Positions 12,731 to 21,854 of a stretch of DNA of 22,143 nucleotides are shown in pieces. Below the pieces are notes generated by a model that did no database searches, was not told where the DNA came from, and saw only the letters and a program-made list of their open reading frames with translations. The stretch's first letter is position 1. The number at the start of each line of letters is the position of its first letter. This stretch comes from Candidatus Gastranaerophilales bacterium (GTDB taxonomy: Bacteria; Cyanobacteriota; Vampirovibrionia; Gastranaerophilales; Gastranaerophilaceae). A program made the translations under genes and the position numbers. Where the stretch lies: NCBI GenBank assembly GCA_900552525.1, contig UNSK01000035.1, positions 1-22,143 of the forward strand, written 5' to 3'.

Positions 12731-15700
12731 ATGTTATTAAATTTTATTAAAGTCGATTTTCGAACTAAAGTATTAGTTGAAAAATATACAGAGCTTATTT
12801 CTGCGGGTGTAAAACCTTCGGAAATACTGGTTCTTGTCCAAAATTCAACTTTAAAAAAACAATTTGTTGATAAAATTTTAGAAAACATCAAAATTGATGC
12901 AATTGAAAAACTTAATGTTCACTCATTTTTTTCAATTGTATATAATACACTCATTGAAAACTGGTGTTTTATTGAAAATGCTATACCTTCGGATAAACAT
13001 TTTATCCTTCCAAACCTTGTCGGGCTTGAGGTTTCACAATTTTTACTTAAAGATATTTTAAAACATGTTGAAGTTAAGGGTTATAATTCTAAAAAATCTT
13101 TGCTTCATCAAATTTTCAGAAGATATTCTTTGATTGTACAAAATCATCTTTCTAATGAACAGATACAGGAACGTTCGAAAATCTTGAAAGAATCTTTTGC
13201 AGATGATGCAGAACTAATTATAAAAAAGCTTCTTTCATCCACCCTGAAATCCCGCAGTTTAGACTATCTCAGACAAACCCTGATTTTCAACCATGTATAT
13301 AAACATACTGATTATTTCAAAAACATTAAATACCTTCTTGTTGATGATGCGGATGAAATGACACCTGTTTGTTTTGATTTTATAAGCTATCTGAAACCCC
13401 AGTTAAAAGATTGGATTATATGTTTTGACTCGTTAGGTTCAAGCCGGTGCGGTTATTTGAGTGCAGACACGTCGATTGAGTGTAAGCTAGTACACTTATT
13501 CAATGAAGATGTTCAGACTGATAAAAATATTTTTTCACAGGGAGAAATAATATTTTCTAACATATTAGAAAATAAGCATGAAAGATTGGAAAATTTTACA
13601 TTAACCTCGCTCTCCAAACGCGCTGAAATTCTTGATTTCACGATTGAAAAGATACAAAACTTATTCAAAAAAAATATTCCTGCAAGCGATATTACAATAA
13701 TTACTCCGCTTCAGGATGACATGCTCAGGTTCACACTGGAAGAAAACTTAAAACATTCATGCAATCTTATGTTTTTATCCGGCAGCGAAAAACTAATTGA
13801 TAATCCGCTTGTAAAAGCAAGTTTAGGTATATTGAAACTCATGCTTGGTATTGAAATTTCTGAAATGGATTTGAGAGTTATTTTGTCGGATTATCTTGGA
13901 ATACCTTTAAAATACTGTTGTCCGATATTTGAAGGTTATAAGAAAACCGGCGGCTTCCCGCCTATTTCTCTTGAATTTTATAACGAAAAATACCAGAAAT
14001 TTATAGAGGTATTCGAAGAAGTAAAAGAAAAAAATACAAAACTTTCTACTAAAGTCTTTGATTTGTTTTACAAACTTGTGGACTTTGCAAATGAAACCAA
14101 AATAAACAAGTTTAATTTTTTTATTAAACAGTTAAGAGATTTTGAGAGCGTACTTGGTGCGAAAACAGTAATCGAACGTGCTGATGAGATTATTACACAG
14201 ATTGAAAACTCGATTATTGCGGAAAATCCATCAACAACTTTAGAAATCGGCGAAAATGATTTAGTAATTGCAACACCGCAAAAAATCATTGATAACAAGA
14301 TATCATCAAAATATCAGTTCTGGCTTGATGTTTCACATTCTGACTGGGTAAAAACCGACACAGGGCCGCTCTATAACGCCTGGGTATTTCAGGCCGACTG
14401 GACAAAAGACGAATATACGGTTGAGGATGATATTTTTCTTGCAAAACAAAAAACGGCAAGAATTTTGAGAAAGCTTCTTTTGCTTGCACAAGAACATGTC
14501 TGGGCATGTTCAAGCCTTTTTGACCCGTCAGGAGTTGAAAACCTCGGCGGCATTGAGGATTATCTCGCTGGCGAAGCAAATGAAGATGATAATAACGCTA
14601 AGCCTGTATTTAAAATAACACCGCGTGATGATCAGAAACCTGTACTTGATTATAAAAAAGGTTCAATGGCTATTTCTGCGGTACCGGGTGCCGGTAAAAC
14701 AACGATACTTCTTGCTTTGATTATCAAACTGATAGAAAGGGGAGTAATTCCTACAAATATTTTCGTATTAACTTACATGGACTCTGCTGCCAGAAACTTC
14801 CGCGAAAGAATTAAAAATATGTGCCCAAATACAACACTGCTTCCAAACATAAGCACAATTCACGGACTCGCGTTAAAAATTATTAAAGAAAACTCAAATT
14901 TTGAAAGGTTAAACCTTTCTGCTGATTTTGATATTTGCGATGATACGCAGAGAATGAGAATTATCAAAGGGATAACAGGAAAATTTACAAAAACCGAGGC
15001 TGATGAATTTGATAGAGCGATTTCTGTTTTAAAATTACAGGAAGGTGACATTAGTAAACCATCGAGCGACAAGAAGATAGAAAAATTCAAGACATTTTTC
15101 AAAGAATATCAGGCTCAATTGAGAGAAGCAAACCTTATTGATTATGATGATATTTTAATCATGTCAGTTAAACTTCTGGAAAATAATCCTGATATTTTGG
15201 AATATTATCAAAACATTTGCGAATACATTATTGAGGATGAGGCACAGGATTCATCAGGTGTTCAGCAAAGATTAATAGGTTTATTGAGCGGCAAGCACAA
15301 AAACCTTATCAGATGCGGTGATATAAATCAGGCTATTACAACAACGTTTTCCAATGCGGATGTAGAAGGTTTCAGAAGATTTATTGCGGAAGCTGATACG
15401 ACAGTTGAGATGAATCACTCGCAAAGATGCACGCAGGATGTCATGACATTAGCAAACAATCTGGTGAATTTTGGAAATGAAATTCTTCCAAAAGCATTTT
15501 TCACAAGCTATATGCAGGGGGTAACAGGGAAAAATCCGGTTAGTGAAAACGCGATTTTCTCAAGAGTTTTTGAAAATGCGTTTGCTGAAAGAAACTTTGT
15601 TTTGAAAGAGATTAAAAATATTCTTACGAGAAACAAAAATGCAACAATCGGAATACTTTTGAGAAACAATTATCAAGTGGCATCCTGGGCCGGCTTTATT

Positions 15701-16549
15701 AACGATGCGGGCTTGAAAAGTATTACAAGAAGCGAATCTTTGGGACAAAAAGGAGTGTTTAATACAATTTTTTCCATTCTTAAATTTATCCAGAATCCGT
15801 TTGATAATGAGGTTCTTGTATCAACGTATGAAACTCTTGCAGATTTAGGTTTTTATAAACAAAGATTACAGCTTGAAATCAGAGCCTCGGAAAAACCTTT
15901 TATTGAAAAGGACGGAGATGATATTGAGTCGGCAGCTCTTGCGCAATTTTTGTGGGACATGCAATACTGGCTTAATTCTTCAACGCTGCCTCTGGAAGAG
16001 TTGGTAATAAGAATAGGCTTATTTTATTACACGAGTGATATTGAGAAATCCAATGTTTATCTGATTGCAATTCTTGTAAAACGTCTGAACGCTTCGGGCA
16101 AATTTGATTTGACATTACAAAGACTGGAAGAACTTGCGAAAAAGCCGACTTTAAGCGGATTTAAATTCTTTTCAGAAGAAGAGGACAAAGATGCAATGCG
16201 CGGAAAGGTTCAAATAATGACGCTTCACAAATCAAAGGGAGATGAGTTTGAATATGTGTTCCTGCCTGAGATGGCGGAAAAAAATCTCTCTATTGATGTT
16301 AGTAAAGCAAAAACCAAGGCATCCACAATTTTTATGGAAGAAGTCCGCGCGTTTAATCCTTCTTACAAGAGTAAATCTGAACTTGAACTTCGAGAGTTTA
16401 ATTCAGAAGAGAGTTTACGCTTGCTGTATGTAGCGATAACACGTGCACAGTTAAAACTCTATATCACAACTTCCGCAAAAGCAAAGGGCTGGGGCAATAA
16501 AGAAACCGAGCAAGAGCCGAGTGTGATTTTTGGAAATATTTTATTATGA
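12731..16549 (+). CDS. Tandem SF1 (UvrD-like) helicase with degenerate N-terminal module
   Basis: 1272 residues. The C-terminal half (about 625-1265) is a complete UvrD/Rep/PcrA-type helicase: Q-motif region near 632-636, Walker A AVPGAGKTT (650-658), motif II IIEDEAQD (833-840), motif III CGDINQAI (862-869), motif V MTLHKSKGDEFEYVF (1163-1177), motif VI LLYVAITRAQ (1231-1240). The N-terminal half repeats the layout in decayed form. It starts right after where Walker A would be (LVEKY..GVKPSEILVLVQNS, 15-39), then has LLVDDADEM (202-210) for motif II and CFDSLGSSRCGY (231-242) for motif III. No Walker A is present, so only the second module should burn ATP. An extended -10 (TGG-TAAAAT, 12708-12716) precedes it; AAGGAG is only 1 nt from the ATG. 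The nuclease-KAP gene follows after 10 bp. It could be a clade-specific repair helicase or part of a defence module. Confidence 0.88.
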   Translation: MLLNFIKVDFRTKVLVEKYTELISAGVKPSEILVLVQNSTLKKQFVDKILENIKIDAIEKLNVHSFFSIVYNTLIENWCFIENAIPSDKHFILPNLVGLEVSQFLLKDILKHVEVKGYNSKKSLLHQIFRRYSLIVQNHLSNEQIQERSKILKESFADDAELIIKKLLSSTLKSRSLDYLRQTLIFNHVYKHTDYFKNIKYLLVDDADEMTPVCFDFISYLKPQLKDWIICFDSLGSSRCGYLSADTSIECKLVHLFNEDVQTDKNIFSQGEIIFSNILENKHERLENFTLTSLSKRAEILDFTIEKIQNLFKKNIPASDITIITPLQDDMLRFTLEENLKHSCNLMFLSGSEKLIDNPLVKASLGILKLMLGIEISEMDLRVILSDYLGIPLKYCCPIFEGYKKTGGFPPISLEFYNEKYQKFIEVFEEVKEKNTKLSTKVFDLFYKLVDFANETKINKFNFFIKQLRDFESVLGAKTVIERADEIITQIENSIIAENPSTTLEIGENDLVIATPQKIIDNKISSKYQFWLDVSHSDWVKTDTGPLYNAWVFQADWTKDEYTVEDDIFLAKQKTARILRKLLLLAQEHVWACSSLFDPSGVENLGGIEDYLAGEANEDDNNAKPVFKITPRDDQKPVLDYKKGSMAISAVPGAGKTTILLALIIKLIERGVIPTNIFVLTYMDSAARNFRERIKNMCPNTTLLPNISTIHGLALKIIKENSNFERLNLSADFDICDDTQRMRIIKGITGKFTKTEADEFDRAISVLKLQEGDISKPSSDKKIEKFKTFFKEYQAQLREANLIDYDDILIMSVKLLENNPDILEYYQNICEYIIEDEAQDSSGVQQRLIGLLSGKHKNLIRCGDINQAITTTFSNADVEGFRRFIAEADTTVEMNHSQRCTQDVMTLANNLVNFGNEILPKAFFTSYMQGVTGKNPVSENAIFSRVFENAFAERNFVLKEIKNILTRNKNATIGILLRNNYQVASWAGFINDAGLKSITRSESLGQKGVFNTIFSILKFIQNPFDNEVLVSTYETLADLGFYKQRLQLEIRASEKPFIEKDGDDIESAALAQFLWDMQYWLNSSTLPLEELVIRIGLFYYTSDIEKSNVYLIAILVKRLNASGKFDLTLQRLEELAKKPTLSGFKFFSEEEDKDAMRGKVQIMTLHKSKGDEFEYVFLPEMAEKNLSIDVSKAKTKASTIFMEEVRAFNPSYKSKSELELREFNSEESLRLLYVAITRAQLKLYITTSAKAKGWGNKETEQEPSVIFGNILL

Positions 16550-16559
16550 GGTAACCTAA

Positions 16560-18929
16560 ATGATAATAGATGAAGATAAATATATAGAAAAACTTGAACA
16601 AGACTTAAAGCTTGCCGGCTGGACAAATTCAATTGAAGCAAATACATATTACTCTATAATGAGATTATCAGGGGCTGATTGCATACTATACATTAACGAC
16701 AAGCCTGCTGCAATAATTGAAATCAAAGTAAGCAGAAATCAAAAGATTATTTTAGAAGCTTTGAAACAGGCCAGAATATCCCCCCTAAAAATCAACAATT
16801 CTTCATTACCTTTCATATATATTTACTGTGACGGCAAAATTATTTTTCAAGACTTAAAAGATATAAGCAGTAATCCTAAAGAAATCAAAAGGTTTTACAG
16901 CCCTGATGAAATGAAAAAAATGCTTTCAACAATACCTTACGGGCCGACAAATGTAACTAATAATATTGACGTATTTCTTAAGTATCTGAAACTTGCAATT
17001 ATTCTCATTTATAACAATAGATTTAATGTAAAATTAGAACAGTACTTTTCAAGCAGATTTTCTGATGATAAATTTTATTCTATTAATAACCATGAATATG
17101 GAATAAAAAGAATATTACAATTTGCGTATTTTTTATTTTCAGAAATATATCTTCTAAATTTAGAAAATACTGCATTTAATCTTACTAGCAAAAGACTGGA
17201 TGAAATAAAACCTGAAGATTATAATTCTTCATTTTATAAAATAAATCTATTAAATAACACTGAAGAGTTAATTAATATTCCTCAAGGGAAACGTATATCA
17301 CAGAATAATATAATAACTATTAATTTTGCAAAAGGATTTGTGCGCGACACAGAATCATACGCAATTCCAATATATGATAAATTTAGAGCAACCGATGAAG
17401 CTTTAATTCAATTTGGCGAAAGTATAAAAGGGAAAGTACAAGATTTTATATATAAGTGTACTACACGGCTGGATTCGGACAAACCTGCAAGTGAAGATTA
17501 TCTTGACAGAAAAGATGATGCAAGACGTCTTGCATCATTCCTTATGCACCAAGAAACACAGACTCCATTAAATTTTGCTATTGTTTCAAACTGGGGAACA
17601 GGAAAGTCCTCTTTTGTTGAGTTTATGGATGGTGCTTTTAGAGAGCTTAAACCCAAGCATAAAAAATCTGAGTATAAAAAGCCTAAAATCATTCGTTTCA
17701 ATGCGTGGCAATATAATAATGAACAACAGATAGGTGTAGCTTTATTGAATAAGATTTATTCTGAATTAAATTGGTTTGATAAAATAATTATTTCAATACA
17801 AGAATTTTTCAAGAATAAACAATATATTTTTACGTCTGTACTTATAATATTAATAACTCTTCTAGTATACAATTTTGTACCGGTTCACTCATTTCTCGAA
17901 AACAAGATTTTTTCAAACTCATTTATGGATAATTTTATTAAATTAACCAGTTTATTTCTTGGTTCCGGAGGTATAATTGCATTAATATGTAAAAGTTTCA
18001 AGTATTTAGAGAAAATTTTTGGGAAACTATCGTTATATAAATATGACAATTTATGTCGTAAGCACCTTGATTTAAAACATCTTATTAAAGATGAAGTTTC
18101 AAAAGTATGTAAACTCCAGACTAAAAGAAATGAACGCCTTATTGTTTTTATAGATGATCTTGACAGATGCAAGCAGGAAGCTATTATTACACTTTTAGAT
18201 GCCTTATCAATATATTTTTCTTCTGATTGTGATGTTATAGCGATTCTAAACATTGATATAAATATTATTATAGGAGCAACAAACAAAAAATTAGGACAAA
18301 AAAATAAAAATAATAATGCCGCTGCAAGGTATTTGGAAAAAATAATTCAATTAAATTATAATCTTCCTAAAATTTCAGCACCACAATATAACAAATTACT
18401 TTCCAGCCTTCTTCCTTGCAATGATAGTAGTATTCATTCACCACTTATAAAACAAGCTGACGCACAGCCACAAAGAGATAATATTACAATAGAAAAAGCT
18501 GACACTGAGGAGAAACCAGAAGAAAACAATAACTACTCAGTAATTAAACTGGAATTACCACAAGACATTGCAGATGCCTTAAAAGACTTTTTCCTGCTTT
18601 ATGGAGATTTAATACAATTCAGCCCCAGAAAAGTCAAAAGAATTGTTAATATTTTAAGAATTTTAAACAGTGATTTAAACTCAAATAATATTAATATTGA
18701 ACCTGAAGCACTAACAGCCGCGGTCTGCCTTATTGAAAGATATCCGGAAATGTCGCAAATAATAGCTTCAAAACTGGAAAATACTAATACACAGGAGATA
18801 AATTTAATGGCTGTACTAGAGGAAATACCGGATAGAAAAGAATCATTGCTGTCAAATTTAAATATAAACATAAGCAGAGAACATTACAATTATATTCGTA
18901 AATATATTTTTGACATAGGACAATCCTAA
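16560..18929 (+). CDS. PD-(D/E)XK nuclease (HsdR-N-like) fused to membrane KAP P-loop NTPase
   Basis: 789 residues. The N-terminal domain (about 1-125) resembles the nuclease part of type I restriction R subunits: Asp40 in SGADCILYI, then AAIIEIKVS with Glu54 and Lys56, and EALKQA with Gln70. A linker of about 180 residues without recognised motifs follows. The KAP NTPase occupies about 315-610: Walker A SNWGTGKSS (343-351), the KAP signature FNAWQY (380-385), two transmembrane segments inserted at about 422-440 and 460-478, and Walker B LIVFIDDLDRC (527-537). A helical C-terminal part follows. KAP proteins are inner-face membrane NTPases; PifA of plasmid F is a KAP protein that excludes phage T7. 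The start ATG has GAGGT 6 nt upstream, overlapping the helicase stop. Codon use looks more AT-rich than in the helicase. Its stop overlaps that of nuoN. Confidence 0.88.
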   Translation: MIIDEDKYIEKLEQDLKLAGWTNSIEANTYYSIMRLSGADCILYINDKPAAIIEIKVSRNQKIILEALKQARISPLKINNSSLPFIYIYCDGKIIFQDLKDISSNPKEIKRFYSPDEMKKMLSTIPYGPTNVTNNIDVFLKYLKLAIILIYNNRFNVKLEQYFSSRFSDDKFYSINNHEYGIKRILQFAYFLFSEIYLLNLENTAFNLTSKRLDEIKPEDYNSSFYKINLLNNTEELINIPQGKRISQNNIITINFAKGFVRDTESYAIPIYDKFRATDEALIQFGESIKGKVQDFIYKCTTRLDSDKPASEDYLDRKDDARRLASFLMHQETQTPLNFAIVSNWGTGKSSFVEFMDGAFRELKPKHKKSEYKKPKIIRFNAWQYNNEQQIGVALLNKIYSELNWFDKIIISIQEFFKNKQYIFTSVLIILITLLVYNFVPVHSFLENKIFSNSFMDNFIKLTSLFLGSGGIIALICKSFKYLEKIFGKLSLYKYDNLCRKHLDLKHLIKDEVSKVCKLQTKRNERLIVFIDDLDRCKQEAIITLLDALSIYFSSDCDVIAILNIDINIIIGATNKKLGQKNKNNNAAARYLEKIIQLNYNLPKISAPQYNKLLSSLLPCNDSSIHSPLIKQADAQPQRDNITIEKADTEEKPEENNNYSVIKLELPQDIADALKDFFLLYGDLIQFSPRKVKRIVNILRILNSDLNSNNINIEPEALTAAVCLIERYPEMSQIIASKLENTNTQEINLMAVLEEIPDRKESLLSNLNINISREHYNYIRKYIFDIGQS

Positions 18930-20359
18930 ATATTATACGCAATAAACCTGCAGAGTTCGATAATTTTTTCGGGGTAAATACCGATTATCAGAGTTGCAAT
19001 TGCCGTCGCAATTAGTACAAATTTCTGCGAAAATACAGGAGTAAATGTTGGAATATTTTCGTTTTTATCACATTTAACAAATAACGGAATAAGAATTTTT
19101 AAATAATAATAAAGAGCAACAACAGTCAAAATCAAAAGCGCCAGCAAGAACGGTACAAAAAACAACCCGGAATTGGCAATCGCAGTAAAAAGATAAATTT
19201 TTGCAACAAAACCCGATGTCACAGGTATCCCTGCAAGAGCCAGTATTGAAAACGCATAAGCACCCGCAAGTCCGTGGTTTTTATAAAATAAACCCTGAAA
19301 ACTATTTACGTCCATATCGTGTTTATCTCCGCAGATATTTAAGAATGCAAATGCCGCAATATTCATCAGTACATAGCATAGAAGATAAAATATTACAGTT
19401 GAAAGATTATAAACAGAAACCAGACAGGCCGCTAAGAGAACATAGGAAGAATTTGCCGAAGCCGAACATGCCAGAATAGCCTTAACATTATTTTCTCTCA
19501 CAGCATATGTATTTGCCCAGAGTGCTGTAATCAAGCTTATCACAGCAATTGTGAAAGTAAGTTCAAAGCTGTTGCTTAAAGGAAATACAAAAAGTCTGCA
19601 TACAATTCCGAACACAGCAAGTTTAGGTATAGTTGACAAAAAAGCCAGAACCGAGCTTTCAGTCCCCTTATACACATCAATAACCCAGTTGGCAAACGGG
19701 AATACTGCAAGTTTTGCGATAAGCCCGAGTACTATCATTATAGAAGCAATAGCATACATTATTGAAGGATCTTGATTCATAACGGTTTCATAAATCTCCG
19801 AAAGATTTATAGAACCGCAAATTCCGTACAGGTATGAAACTCCGAAAAGAAAAAATCCGGTTGAAACAGCAGAAGTCAGCAAATACTTAAACGAAGCTTC
19901 TTTTGAATAATATCCTTTTGCGGCTGCAATCAAGAAATAAGTTGAAAAACTTAAAATTTCAATTGATACAAAAAGCGTTAAAAAATCATTTGCAGAAACG
20001 ATATTCATAGCGCCGAAAATCCCCGCAAGCAGAATTGCATGGAAAGTATAAGCATTACCTTTAATTGTCTTAACAAGGCCTCTTGTTAACAAAGCCGTAA
20101 GAAATCCACAGACGAGTATCATGAAATCAAATAATAATGTATAACTATCAGACATTAATGAATCTTTGAACGCAAAATACTGCGGTTCTGTCTGCACAGT
20201 TGTCAGGAGTATAATACTCAAAGAAATACCGATAATTGAAACAAGCCTTGCATATCTGTACAGCCTTGGAGAAAAAATCAAGCTGAAAATAAGCTGGAGG
20301 ATAATAAAACCTCCAAGGCACATTTGCGGTAATAAGATATTAAAAATATCGTTTAACAT
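18926..20359 (-). CDS. nuoN: NADH-quinone oxidoreductase subunit N
   Basis: 477 residues with about 14 hydrophobic helices, one of the three antiporter-like proton-pumping subunits of complex I. Family marks are IVSANDFLTLFVSIEILSF in the helix with the conserved glutamate and KLAVFPFANWVIDVYKGT with the functional lysine. YAVRENNVKAILACSASANSSYVL is another conserved stretch. The start at 20359 (MLNDIF) is chosen because GGAGG (20365-20369) lies 5 nt upstream; an upstream TTG would make the gene overlap nuoM. The nuoM stop is 1 bp away, so the two are coupled. The stop codon shares the four bases CTAA with the stop of the convergent KAP gene. NdhB would be the cyanobacterial name. Confidence 0.93.
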   Translation of the reverse strand: MLNDIFNILLPQMCLGGFIILQLIFSLIFSPRLYRYARLVSIIGISLSIILLTTVQTEPQYFAFKDSLMSDSYTLLFDFMILVCGFLTALLTRGLVKTIKGNAYTFHAILLAGIFGAMNIVSANDFLTLFVSIEILSFSTYFLIAAAKGYYSKEASFKYLLTSAVSTGFFLFGVSYLYGICGSINLSEIYETVMNQDPSIMYAIASIMIVLGLIAKLAVFPFANWVIDVYKGTESSVLAFLSTIPKLAVFGIVCRLFVFPLSNSFELTFTIAVISLITALWANTYAVRENNVKAILACSASANSSYVLLAACLVSVYNLSTVIFYLLCYVLMNIAAFAFLNICGDKHDMDVNSFQGLFYKNHGLAGAYAFSILALAGIPVTSGFVAKIYLFTAIANSGLFFVPFLLALLILTVVALYYYLKILIPLFVKCDKNENIPTFTPVFSQKFVLIATAIATLIIGIYPEKIIELCRFIAYNI

Positions 20360-20360
20360 A

Positions 20361-21845
20361 TTAACCTCCAAGCATCCCTAAAATCGTTTGCGGGAAGAGT
20401 CCAAAAATTACCAGTCCTGCAAGAATAGAAGCAAGTACAATAAATTCATGAACGGTTATATCATTAACCTTTTCATACGTCTCCGGCAGTTCTCCAAAAA
20501 ATCCTTTGTGCAGGAATTTTAACATATAGCAGGAACTTAAAATTAAAAGCGGAAGCGAGAATACAGATACAAGTTTTAATACATCTGAAAAATCTGCGTT
20601 CAAAGCACCTATCATTGTAAGGATTTCACTAATAAAAGGCGCAAAAGCAGGTATTCCGATTGATGCAAGAACAATCACCACAGCAAATCCGAACAATCGC
20701 GGCATTACAACAGCAATTCCAGAGAGAGTATTAATATCTCTGTTTTTACATCTCAGATAGACAATTCCTGCTATCATAAACAACCCGCAGGTTACAAGAG
20801 CATGTGCAACCATATGAAAAACCGATGCAGAAAGCCCGATTTGATTTATTGCACATAATCCCAGAAGAACAAGCCCCATATTGGAAATGCTTGAATAAGC
20901 TACAATCCTTTTAATATCAGTTTGAGCATATGCTACAAAAGCTGTATAAATAATATTTACAAGCGCAAAAACAGCTAAAATCGGTGCAATTGTTATAAAT
21001 GCATCTTCCAGCGTCTGATAATTAAATCTGTAAATACCATAAGCACCGGTTTTTAAGAGAATACCGGCTAAAATCATACTAACAGGAGTCGGCGCATTTG
21101 TATGCGCATCCGGAAGCCACGTATGCAGAGGTATTATAGGAAGTTTTACACCAAATCCGATTAAAAGACAGATTGATATCAAATTCTGAATATAATCAGG
21201 AATTGATGAAGAATTTATATCAGAAAATACAGCTGATAATATTCCGTTTGAAATAAAGTTGTAATAATGCAGAAGTAAAATCCCGAGCAGCATTACCATA
21301 CTCCCGAGGAACGTAAACAGAACAAACTTTATTGCAGAGCTTTGAGCCATCGGATTTTCATTTACTCCCCATTTACCCCCGATTAAGAAGTATGCAGGAA
21401 TTAATTCTAATTCCCAGAACAGGAAGAACACAAACATATCTCCTGCAGTGAAAATACCCAGTATTGCACTCATAAGAAGCATAAGCATTGAATAGTAAAA
21501 CTTATGGTTTGTGCGGATATTGAATTTACTTGCGAAAGAAGCGAGCAGGAACACAAATGAAGTAAGTGCGGTTAAAATCATTGAGATATTATCAAGCTTA
21601 AAAATAAATTTTACACCGATTGATTGTATCCAGTCCAGACCGAAGAAATGAATTTGGTTTACATAAGGATTTGCCGGGTCAAAAAATATCAGCATCAAAA
21701 TCGTATATAAGAAATGAAACCCGAATACGCTTTTTGAAAATCGTCTTACGACTATTTCATTCCGCGTAAAAAGCGGAGATATCAAAAACATTGATACAAC
21801 AAGCGGCATAAATATTAAAAATGGTATTGATAAAAATATATCCAT
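20361..21845 (-). CDS. nuoM: NADH-quinone oxidoreductase subunit M
   Basis: 494 residues, about 14 transmembrane helices, antiporter-like subunit of the complex I membrane arm. The key glutamate is Glu145 in FLFWELELIPAYFL (141-154), and GVKLPIIPLHTWLPDAHTNA carries the conserved lysine and the broken-helix motif of this family. KRIVAYSSISNMG is a further signature. AAAGGAGAG lies 4 nt before the ATG. It sits between nuoL (9-bp gap) and nuoN (1 bp), the standard L-M-N order. The matching cyanobacterial gene is ndhD. Confidence 0.95.
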   Translation of the reverse strand: MDIFLSIPFLIFMPLVVSMFLISPLFTRNEIVVRRFSKSVFGFHFLYTILMLIFFDPANPYVNQIHFFGLDWIQSIGVKFIFKLDNISMILTALTSFVFLLASFASKFNIRTNHKFYYSMLMLLMSAILGIFTAGDMFVFFLFWELELIPAYFLIGGKWGVNENPMAQSSAIKFVLFTFLGSMVMLLGILLLHYYNFISNGILSAVFSDINSSSIPDYIQNLISICLLIGFGVKLPIIPLHTWLPDAHTNAPTPVSMILAGILLKTGAYGIYRFNYQTLEDAFITIAPILAVFALVNIIYTAFVAYAQTDIKRIVAYSSISNMGLVLLGLCAINQIGLSASVFHMVAHALVTCGLFMIAGIVYLRCKNRDINTLSGIAVVMPRLFGFAVVIVLASIGIPAFAPFISEILTMIGALNADFSDVLKLVSVFSLPLLILSSCYMLKFLHKGFFGELPETYEKVNDITVHEFIVLASILAGLVIFGLFPQTILGMLGG

Positions 21846-21854
21846 ATCTCTCCT

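Noticed and set aside
17885..18286. Minus-strand open frame of 133 codons
   Set aside because: It is antisense to the KAP NTPase domain and has no ribosome site or recognisable motif.
12612..18930. Mobile element borders around the helicase-KAP pair
   Set aside because: I looked for flanking direct or inverted repeats, a tRNA target, an integrase or a transposase and saw none.
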